Shown here piece by piece: positions 7,240-11,888 of a stretch of DNA of 11,888 bases. Each line of letters begins with the position of its first letter. The stretch's first letter is position 1. Origin of the DNA: an uncultured Selenomonadaceae bacterium (GTDB lineage Bacteria; Bacillota; Negativicutes; Selenomonadales; Selenomonadaceae); NCBI GenBank assembly GCA_905236325.1, contig CAJOPJ010000062.1:1-11888 (forward strand), written 5' to 3'. The notes beneath the pieces were generated by a model, which saw only the letters and a program-made list of their open reading frames with translations, did not search any database and was not told where the DNA came from. A program made the position numbers and the translations under genes.

Positions 7240-8136
7240 ATGACTAAAAAAATTTTATTGCTTGTGCTTGCGCTGGTTATGTTGGCGTTAGTTGGCAGTT
7301 GTGGCGGCGAAAAAGAAACACCGCCTACCGAACCTGAAGAAACTGCACAGGAAAGTCCTGAGGAAAATTTGCCACAGTCAGATAAATTTGTCACGGCAGC
7401 AAGCGACTTTTCAAACCTGCAACTTGATGACATTACAAAACCGGTTTATGATGCGTATGGCGTTTGGGAAAGGCAGGAAAAAGGCTTGCCGATGTCTTTG
7501 CCGGAAATTGAATTTTTTCAGCCGCCGCCTGACGGTCAGATTGTTTATTTGACTTTCGATGACGGTCCCGACGATAAAAATACGCCGGCAATTTTGGACA
7601 TTTTAAAACTAGAAAATGTTCCTGCGACTTTCTATGTACTTGGCGAAATGGTCGAAAGAAATCCTGAAGTCTTAAAGCGCATTTTTGAGGAAGGTCACGC
7701 AATCGGCAACCACAGCTACAATCATAATTACAGTGAACTTTATGCTTCGCCGTGGGCGTTTATGGAGCAAATTATCAAAACTGATGAAATTATTCAATCA
7801 TGCATTGGCGTGCGTCCTTTGATAATTCGTGCGCCGGGCGGTGCTGCAGGTGCTTTTAATGCTAATTACTGGGAAATGCTTAAGACAATGGGCTATGTTG
7901 AACACGACTGGAATATTGTTACTCAGGACGCAACCAGACAAAGACCTAACGCCTCGACGCAAATTAACAATATCTTGCGCCAACTTGGAAGTAATCCGCC
8001 ACGCAATGTAATTTTGCTTATGCATTCAAACGCCGGCAAGGAAGAAACTGTTAAAGCCCTGCCGGAAATTATTAAGCTGTTCAAAGATTGGGGCTATCAA
8101 TTCGGCGTTGTTACGCCAATGACTCCGCAAGAGTAG
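7240..8136 (+). CDS. Lipoprotein polysaccharide deacetylase (NodB domain, carbohydrate esterase family 4)
   Basis: A 298-residue exported deacetylase. CE4 enzymes are metal-dependent and remove N-acetyl groups from peptidoglycan, chitin oligomers or other polysaccharides. A lipoprotein signal leads: Lys3-Lys4, a hydrophobic run and a lipobox VGSC with Cys21. An acidic, Pro/Glu-rich tether follows (about 22-50). The NodB core shows all five motifs: TFDDGP with base Asp107 and metal ligand Asp108; HSYNH with metal ligands His158 and His162; RAPGG (197-201); the EHDWN segment; and LLMHS with His262. The catalytic set is complete, so activity is expected at the outer face of the cytoplasmic membrane. 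Peptidoglycan is the likely substrate by analogy with PgdA/PdaA and by the beta-lactamase-fold neighbour, but sequence cannot prove it. The next gene starts 10 nt after its stop. Confidence 0.93.
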   Translation: MTKKILLLVLALVMLALVGSCGGEKETPPTEPEETAQESPEENLPQSDKFVTAASDFSNLQLDDITKPVYDAYGVWERQEKGLPMSLPEIEFFQPPPDGQIVYLTFDDGPDDKNTPAILDILKLENVPATFYVLGEMVERNPEVLKRIFEEGHAIGNHSYNHNYSELYASPWAFMEQIIKTDEIIQSCIGVRPLIIRAPGGAAGAFNANYWEMLKTMGYVEHDWNIVTQDATRQRPNASTQINNILRQLGSNPPRNVILLMHSNAGKEETVKALPEIIKLFKDWGYQFGVVTPMTPQE

Positions 8137-8140
8137 GAGA
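8135..8140 (+). promoter_or_regulatory. RBS supporting the TTG start of the serine hydrolase
   Basis: AGGAGA overlaps the TAG stop of the deacetylase gene and lies 6 nt before the TTG at 8147. It is the main reason for accepting that rare start codon; the reading frame also begins there with a plausible membrane anchor. Confidence 0.65.
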
Positions 8141-8146
8141 TAAATT

Positions 8147-9112
8147 TTGCTTAAAAACATTATTTCAACTGCCAAAGGCATAATTTTAGTCAATTGCATA
8201 ATTTCAGTCGCAATTTTTGGAATTTTTGCATTTGCCTACAGCTATCAACATGAGCGCACTGAAATTCAACGCCACACAGTGCAACCTCAAAAGCCGCCCG
8301 AACCTGTTGAAACTAAAGTTCAAAGCGATGAAGACCACGCAGAAATTTTAGCAAAAATTCAACAAATTCTGGGCGACGACGCTGACAGGTTTGCAATTTA
8401 TATTTTCAGACCGGGCACTGACATAACGCCAATTTTATTTCAAAATCGCCCAATGAAACCGGCAAGTATGATTAAAATGTTTGTCGCCGCAAAAGCAATG
8501 CAAGAAATTAAAGCCGGCAATTTGTCACTTGAGGAAGAACTGATTGTTTCGCCGGAAAATGTTGTTGGCGGCGCAGGTTCAATCGCAGGTTTTGGTTACA
8601 ACGCAAAAGTTCCTGCGCGATTGATTTTGGAGCATATGATTAAGGAAAGCGACAACACCGCCACAAATATTTTAATCGACAGGCTTGGCGGAATGGAAAG
8701 CCTAAATGCTTATTTGAAGGCAAACAGTTACAATGACACAACTTTTCAGCACAAAATGATGTTAGCTTACGCAGGCTTGACAAATTTAAGTTCTGTAAAA
8801 GACTTGGGCGATTTGTTTGTTAAAATTTATTTTCACAAGTGCGTTGATGATTTTCATGACAAATTGCTGATTGAGTATTTGCTTAAGCAGGAAGATACAG
8901 ATTGCTTGCCGCCGGCATTGCCTTACTGGCGAATTGCTCACAAAACCGGCGAAGTTCCAATGACTTACCACGACGGCGGAATTTGTTTCGGCTTAAAAAA
9001 TGATTTTATAATTGTGCTTATGAACGATAATTACACAGAGCGCGGCTCGACCATTGAAAAAATGCAACTCGTCGCGCAGTACATTGCACAAAAAGTTGAC
9101 AACGCAAAATAA
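8147..9112 (+). CDS. Membrane-anchored serine hydrolase of the class A beta-lactamase / DD-peptidase fold
   Basis: A 321-residue protein with a short basic N-terminus, one hydrophobic segment (about 11-32, probably an uncleaved anchor), a Pro-rich charged linker and an extracytoplasmic serine-hydrolase domain. The three active-site motifs of penicillin-recognising enzymes are present: SMIK with nucleophile Ser107 and Lys110, SDN (168-170), and KTG (266-268). The omega-loop ExxLN that supplies the deacylating Glu166 in true class A beta-lactamases is not seen; the matching stretch reads QHKMMLAYAGLTN (201-213). The ESLN at 184-187 lies too early and has the wrong spacing. The protein is thus better called a serine hydrolase related to beta-lactamase, perhaps acting on peptidoglycan or only binding it, than a resistance enzyme. 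It is the last gene of the parAB-recG run and ends just before a strong terminator. Confidence 0.88.
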   Translation: MLKNIISTAKGIILVNCIISVAIFGIFAFAYSYQHERTEIQRHTVQPQKPPEPVETKVQSDEDHAEILAKIQQILGDDADRFAIYIFRPGTDITPILFQNRPMKPASMIKMFVAAKAMQEIKAGNLSLEEELIVSPENVVGGAGSIAGFGYNAKVPARLILEHMIKESDNTATNILIDRLGGMESLNAYLKANSYNDTTFQHKMMLAYAGLTNLSSVKDLGDLFVKIYFHKCVDDFHDKLLIEYLLKQEDTDCLPPALPYWRIAHKTGEVPMTYHDGGICFGLKNDFIIVLMNDNYTERGSTIEKMQLVAQYIAQKVDNAK

Positions 9113-9115
9113 AAT

Positions 9116-9144
9116 AAAAAAACCTCCAAAGCGGAGGTTTTTTT
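9116..9144. terminator. Bidirectional intrinsic terminator between convergent operons
   Basis: Seven A's (9116-9122), CCTCC (9123-9127), loop AAAGC (9128-9132), GGAGG (9133-9137) and seven T's (9138-9144). It is symmetric, so it gives a GC stem with a U-tract on both strands. It ends the plus-strand run (stop at 9112) and the minus-strand operon, whose TAA stop (9143-9145) lies within the T-run. Confidence 0.93.
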
Positions 9145-10135
9145 AATAAATATTTTTAAGCATATCTTCCAACATTTGCGCGTCGGATGAATAAATTTTT
9201 GCATGCTTTATGTTTGGGTGGCGCAGATTTATTTCAGCCTCAATGCCTTGCGCTTGAAAATATTGCATTGGTTTGCGCAAAAATTCTGTCGCGGTGAAAA
9301 ACATTTGCACATTTTTTTCCGGAAACATAGCCTTCAAGTCGTCGTGGTGGAAAAGTGGAAACTGCATAACTGACAAAATTTTAGTAGCATTTGTCGTGCA
9401 GAGAAAATCAAAAATTCCGCTCCGAAGTCCAACACAACAATTAACATTTTCAGCCAACCAAGCCAATTCGCGAAAATTTGTAATCATTGACTCAGTTCCC
9501 TGCGTTGGAGTTTCTTTTGGCGAGGCAACATTGCAGTAAATTTTGTAATTTTTTGCCTTAAGCCTGTCAACCATAATTTTCCAAAAATGTCCGTCAAAAG
9601 TTACGCTGTTGGCGTGTGGAAATAAAATTATCGTGCGTTCTTTGTCGATAAAATATTTCGCCTTGAGGTTCGCAATTTCAACTTCAGTCAATGGACTTTG
9701 CGGCGGCGGCGGAATAAATTGCACTTCGTCAGGCAAATTATAACAATATTTTTTATAATCATCAGTTAACGGTACTCCAAAATCCACAATCATTGTACTT
9801 TGAATAATTTTAAAATGACCATAAAAGGCATTGTCAGTTTCATAATTAACAACTTCAGTCATATAACGCGAAACTAAGTCCATCTCAAAATCCGGAAGAT
9901 AAATAATTCCTGCAATGTGTGGATATTTAAGTTCAAGACCTTTCATGCGTTCTTTCAGAACCAAAACAGTCGCCAATTTTTTTTTGCGCTGTTGAGCATA
10001 GTAACTGAAACAGGCATTACAAATAACATCGCCAATGTTGAATGGTACAATTACATACAGCAGATTTTTATTTTCAGTCAACTTGTCGAAAAAAGCCTTA
10101 ACTTGTTCGGCAGGAACATTAACTTGATTTGCCAT
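9143..10135 (-). CDS. Glycosyltransferase family 9-like protein (GT-B fold, heptosyltransferase-like)
   Basis: A 330-residue protein without signal peptide or membrane segments, so probably cytoplasmic. It has the pattern of GT9 (ADP-heptose:LPS heptosyltransferase-like) proteins: an N-terminal strand and glycine motif VIVPFNIGDVICN (about 28-40); a second-domain strand IILFPHANS (169-177), where GT9 enzymes have a similar strand plus polar loop; then an ELAWLAENVNCCVGLRSGIFDF stretch (233-254) resembling the GT9 nucleotide-sugar segment. A PPPP run (142-145) lies before domain two. The match is by pattern only; donor and acceptor are unknown, and a non-catalytic relative is possible. Its ATG overlaps the stop of the upstream exported-protein gene by one base (TAATG), so it is translationally coupled to it; AAGG lies about 10 nt upstream. 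It is the last gene of the aquaporin operon. Confidence 0.6.
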   Translation of the reverse strand: MANQVNVPAEQVKAFFDKLTENKNLLYVIVPFNIGDVICNACFSYYAQQRKKKLATVLVLKERMKGLELKYPHIAGIIYLPDFEMDLVSRYMTEVVNYETDNAFYGHFKIIQSTMIVDFGVPLTDDYKKYCYNLPDEVQFIPPPPQSPLTEVEIANLKAKYFIDKERTIILFPHANSVTFDGHFWKIMVDRLKAKNYKIYCNVASPKETPTQGTESMITNFRELAWLAENVNCCVGLRSGIFDFLCTTNATKILSVMQFPLFHHDDLKAMFPEKNVQMFFTATEFLRKPMQYFQAQGIEAEINLRHPNIKHAKIYSSDAQMLEDMLKNIY

Positions 10136-10677
10136 TACTTCAAAGCCTTTTGAACAGCCGCGTCAAATTTTTTGAAAAAATCTTCGCAAGCCTTAGTGTA
10201 ACCGGCAGTGTCTTTGGTGAATCTTCTGTCCTGAGTTTGCAGTTGATACATAGGTTCAGAATCAGCTGCGTTTTGAACATCGAAGAAGAAAATAACTCTG
10301 TCATTATTATTTGCGCTTGTCATTGTGATATAAGCGTCGGCGTATTTTGAAATATTTTCTGCGTAAACTTTGCGCAGTTCATTTTCTGTCAAAGTTGTAA
10401 TGTCAACGCCTGTGTCATTTTTGATATTTTGCACGATTTCATCATAAGACACAACAATAAAGCGCGTGCGTTTGCTGGCTTCGAAAACAATTTTAGTAAG
10501 TTCTTCAAGCGTCGGTTCTGCGTCTTCAACTTTGTAATGCATAGGCAGAGCGATTGCGATTTTTTTTATTGAACCAATGTCTGCACCTTCAACAACAGTT
10601 TCATTGTAGGCAGCCATAGCCACAGAACTGATTAACAAAATTGATGCCATTAAAAGCGAAGTAATAATTTTTTTCAT
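10135..10677 (-). CDS. Exported protein of unknown function
   Basis: I do not recognise this 180-residue protein with certainty. It starts with a clear Sec signal peptide: two lysines, a hydrophobic core and an AMA-A cleavage site after about residue 22. The mature part of about 158 residues has no cysteine, so it is not a lipoprotein and has no disulfides. It contains the strand KKIAIALPM (38-46), a helix-rich middle (LTKIVFEASKR, then FIVVSYDEIVQNI), KYADAYITMTSANN, and a strand IFFFDV, ending in a charged amphipathic helix. That order loosely recalls the alpha/beta fold of CsgG/LpoB/TolB-N-type periplasmic domains, but this is a weak inference. GGAGG inside the end of aqpZ (10686-10690) is its RBS. 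It lies 3 nt after aqpZ and is coupled by a 1-nt overlap to the GT9-like gene, suggesting an envelope role. Confidence 0.75.
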   Translation of the reverse strand: MKKIITSLLMASILLISSVAMAAYNETVVEGADIGSIKKIAIALPMHYKVEDAEPTLEELTKIVFEASKRTRFIVVSYDEIVQNIKNDTGVDITTLTENELRKVYAENISKYADAYITMTSANNNDRVIFFFDVQNAADSEPMYQLQTQDRRFTKDTAGYTKACEDFFKKFDAAVQKALK

Positions 10678-10680
10678 AAC

Positions 10681-11367
10681 TTAATCCTCCAATGCACGAT
10701 AGATAAAAGCAGCCAAAGCTGCTCCGACCAATGGACCAAAAATAAACACAGGCAAAACTTCAAGTGGTGCGCCATTACCGGCTGTTGCGGCAACAACTGC
10801 AGGACCAAAACTACGCGCAGGATTTACTGAAGTTCCTGTTAAGCCAATGCCAAGAATGTGAACGCCAACCAAAGTCAAGCCAATAATTAAGCCGCCAAAA
10901 CTGCCGTGATTTGCTTTTGGAGAAGTGACACCTAAAATATTTATTACAAAAATAAATGTCAAAACAATTTCTACAAGTAATCCGGCAACTGAACTGCCAT
11001 TAACACCGGCTAAGCCATTTGAGCCAAGTCCGCCGGTCATATCAATAACACTTCCTGAAGCAAAAATTGTAGCTAAAAGTTCCGCGCCAATCAACGCGCC
11101 GATACATTGTGCAATGATGTAATAAACAAAATCTTTGGTGGTCATTCTGCCGCTAAGCAAAACTCCAAGTGATACTGCCGGATTGATATGACAGCCGGAA
11201 ATATTTCCAATTGAATAAGCCATAGCGACAATCGAAAGTCCAAAGGCAAATGCAGTCAAAACATAACCGCCGCCGTGTGCTGAATCGCAACCGACAAGCA
11301 TGGCTGTTCCGCAACCAAGCGTAACCAAAACCATTGTACCAATACACTCGGCAAGATACTTTTTCAC
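10681..11367 (-). CDS. aqpZ: Water-selective aquaporin (AqpZ type)
   Basis: A 228-residue six-helix MIP-family channel, similar in length to E. coli AqpZ (231). Both pore motifs are present: HINPAVS (Asn62-Pro63-Ala64) and TSVNPARS (Asn182-Pro183-Ala184). The selectivity filter aligns with AqpZ as Phe42 (AFGL), His170, Thr179 and Arg185; the His-to-Arg spacing of 15 residues equals AqpZ His174 to Arg189. Phe plus His mark a narrow water channel rather than a glycerol facilitator, which has Trp/Gly/Phe/Arg. It should sit in the cytoplasmic membrane and balance water flux. Several cysteines occur within the helices. The start is GTG (reverse strand of 11365-11367) with GAGGAG 8 nt before it. 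It is the first gene of a three-gene minus-strand operon, with the tRNA-Asn promoter divergent upstream. Confidence 0.95.
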   Translation of the reverse strand: MKKYLAECIGTMVLVTLGCGTAMLVGCDSAHGGGYVLTAFAFGLSIVAMAYSIGNISGCHINPAVSLGVLLSGRMTTKDFVYYIIAQCIGALIGAELLATIFASGSVIDMTGGLGSNGLAGVNGSSVAGLLVEIVLTFIFVINILGVTSPKANHGSFGGLIIGLTLVGVHILGIGLTGTSVNPARSFGPAVVAATAGNGAPLEVLPVFIFGPLVGAALAAFIYRALED

Positions 11368-11375
11368 TCTATCAA

Positions 11376-11381
11376 CTCCTC
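11376..11381 (-). promoter_or_regulatory. RBS fixing the GTG start of aqpZ
   Basis: GAGGAG on the minus strand lies 8 nt before GTG at 11367 and supports that non-ATG start; the protein then begins MKKYLAECIG, as expected for an AqpZ helix 1. Confidence 0.75.
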
Positions 11382-11431
11382 AAAAAATTTCAGCTTGAAC
11401 TATTCTTGCAAACAAAATTTTTTCCTGCCAA

Positions 11432-11460
11432 ATTATTATCAAAAAAATTTTTCTTGACAA
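11432..11460 (-). promoter_or_regulatory. Candidate promoter for the aqpZ operon
   Basis: On the minus strand TTGTCA (11460-11455), a 17-nt spacer and AATAAT (11437-11432) form a plausible sigma-A-type promoter about 65 nt before the aqpZ start. An alternative -10, GATAAT (11440-11435), has only a 14-nt spacer. The region is very AT-rich, so chance matches are likely. Confidence 0.35.
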
Positions 11461-11483
11461 AATTATTTCAGTTGCAATATAAT
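11454..11483 (+). promoter_or_regulatory. Strong promoter of tRNA-Asn
   Basis: A perfect TTGACA (-35, 11454-11459), an 18-nt spacer and a perfect TATAAT (-10, 11478-11483) put transcription start near 11490, about 10 nt before the tRNA. Its -35 overlaps the candidate divergent aqpZ -35. Confidence 0.92.
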
Positions 11484-11499
11484 CACGCCGTTCAGAAAT

Positions 11500-11575
11500 T
11501 CCTCGGTAGCTCAGTCGGTAGAGCACCTGACTGTTAATCAGGGAGTCACTGGTTCGAGTCCAGTCCGGGGAGCCA
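11500..11575 (+). tRNA. tRNA-Asn (anticodon GTT)
   Basis: A complete 76-nt cloverleaf including encoded CCA (11573-11575). The acceptor stem TCCTCGG/CCGGGGA has one T-G wobble. The D stem is GCTC/GAGC, the anticodon stem CCTGA/TCAGG with loop CTGTTAA and anticodon GTT at 11533-11535, the T stem ACTGG/CCAGT with loop TTCGAGT, and the discriminator base G. It reads Asn codons AAC and AAU. Position 22 of the D arm is G, so it is not an expected target of the neighbouring TrmK, which methylates A22. Confidence 0.98.
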
Positions 11576-11589
11576 TTATGAAAATATCG

Positions 11590-11614
11590 AGGACACTGGA
11601 AGGTGTCCTTTTTT
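11590..11614 (+). terminator. Intrinsic terminator after tRNA-Asn
   Basis: The stem AGGACAC (11590-11596) pairs with GTGTCCT (11603-11609) around a 6-nt loop TGGAAG, followed by a run of six T's (11609-11614). It ends 7 nt before the trmK ribosome binding site, so trmK transcription must depend on readthrough or on a promoter I cannot see. Confidence 0.9.
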
Positions 11615-11621
11615 AATACGC

Positions 11622-11627
11622 AGGTGA
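11622..11627 (+). promoter_or_regulatory. RBS supporting the TTG start of trmK
   Basis: AGGTGA lies 7 nt before the TTG at 11635, where the TrmK reading frame begins; no in-frame ATG lies nearby. Confidence 0.6.
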
Positions 11628-11634
11628 AAATTTT

Positions 11635-11888
11635 TTGACTGATTCAAGACTTCAGGCAATTTTTAATTTTGTTTCAATCGGCAGTAAAGTTGCAGATATT
11701 GGAACAGATCACGCATACTTGCCGATTGCTTTGGTTGATTGTGGCAAATGTAATTTTGTAATTGCGGCTGATAAAAATTCAGGTCCAATTCAAGCAGCAA
11801 AAAAAAATATTGCAAATGCCGGTTTTGAAAAATTTATCAAAGTTCGACAAGGCGACGGCTTAAAAATTTTGCAAGCCGGTGAGGTTGA
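11635..11888 (+). CDS. trmK: tRNA (adenine(22)-N(1))-methyltransferase TrmK, N-terminal part (cut by window end)
   Basis: The first 84 codons of a TrmK-type methyltransferase, truncated only by the window edge. TrmK uses S-adenosylmethionine to form m1A22 in the D arm of some bacterial tRNAs. The family pattern is clear: a SRLQAIFNFV start (4-13), the SAM-binding motif ADIGTDHAYLPI (20-31), the GPIQAAKKNI helix and a VRQGDGLKIL segment, with the read ending at GEV. Full-length homologues are about 225-240 residues, so roughly a third is present. The start is TTG, chosen because of AGGTGA upstream and because the protein then begins exactly as the family does. It lies 59 nt after tRNA-Asn with a terminator between. 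In many Firmicutes trmK sits near rpoD/sigA and a Nif3-like gene, but what follows here is outside the window. Confidence 0.88.
   Translation, partial: MTDSRLQAIFNFVSIGSKVADIGTDHAYLPIALVDCGKCNFVIAADKNSGPIQAAKKNIANAGFEKFIKVRQGDGLKILQAGEV

Noticed and set aside
8147..9112. Antibiotic-resistance beta-lactamase
   Set aside because: The SxxK, SDN and KTG motifs are shared by many penicillin-recognising enzymes, and the ExxLN deacylation motif is missing, so resistance is not supported.
9690..9720. GCC/CGG-rich short repeat in the GT9-like gene
   Set aside because: It is the coding sequence for a PPPP run (residues 142-145) in the protein, not a DNA repeat; it might slow ribosomes without EF-P but shows nothing more.
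11500..11575. tRNA-Asn as an integration site for a mobile element
   Set aside because: No integrase gene and no repeat of the tRNA 3' end is present in the window; the gene downstream is the core gene trmK.
11578..11616. A 12-codon ORF spanning the tRNA-Asn terminator, like a leader peptide
   Set aside because: It has no Shine-Dalgarno, begins 3 nt after the tRNA CCA end, and its codons simply read through the terminator stem. No run of regulatory codons and no alternative hairpin was seen.

Overview
The window reads as chromosomal DNA from an AT-rich, low-GC bacterium with strong GGAGG-type ribosome binding sites, frequent GTG/TTG starts and AAAATTT-type codon preference. Firmicute-type genes (soj/spo0J-like parAB, trmK, a tRNA gene with encoded CCA) sit beside an ADP-heptosyltransferase-like (GT9-like) gene and a protein with a cleavable signal peptide. 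This mix would suit an outer-membrane-bearing Firmicute (Negativicutes), but that placement is inference only. I see no insertion sequence, phage gene, CRISPR array or toxin-antitoxin pair. The region looks like ordinary core and housekeeping sequence with a few unusual gene arrangements and one unusual fusion.

Layout: (1) 1-3239, plus strand: a sugar-use pair, a GH1 glycosidase followed by a single ORF fusing a type I mannose-6-phosphate isomerase to a ROK sugar kinase. (2) 3308-9112, plus strand: a tight five-gene run, parA (GTG start, overlaps parB by 11 nt), parB (GTG), recG, a lipoprotein NodB-type polysaccharide deacetylase and a membrane-anchored beta-lactamase-fold serine hydrolase (TTG start). 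It ends at a symmetric bidirectional terminator at 9116-9144. (3) 11367-9143, minus strand: an AqpZ-type aquaporin (GTG), a small exported protein of unknown function and a GT9-like protein, with gaps of 3 nt and a 1-nt TAATG overlap; this operon converges on the same terminator. (4) 11454-11888, plus strand: a near-consensus promoter, tRNA-Asn(GTT), an intrinsic terminator, and the start of trmK (TTG start), which is cut by the window edge.

How the genes may work together: the GH1 enzyme releases hexose and possibly hexose 6-phosphate, the ROK domain can phosphorylate free hexose, and the isomerase domain interconverts mannose 6-phosphate and fructose 6-phosphate to feed glycolysis. No transporter is present in the window. 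The parAB-recG run joins chromosome segregation and replication-fork repair to two envelope enzymes that could act on peptidoglycan. The aquaporin operon looks envelope-related (water channel, exported protein, possible glycosyltransferase), but its joint role is unknown.

I did not find a clear, wholly new system. The best leads are the isomerase-kinase fusion with a changed kinase phosphate loop, the serine hydrolase that lacks the deacylating Glu motif, the uncharacterised exported-protein/GT9-like pair behind aqpZ, and the compressed tRNA-terminator-trmK arrangement with a divergent promoter.
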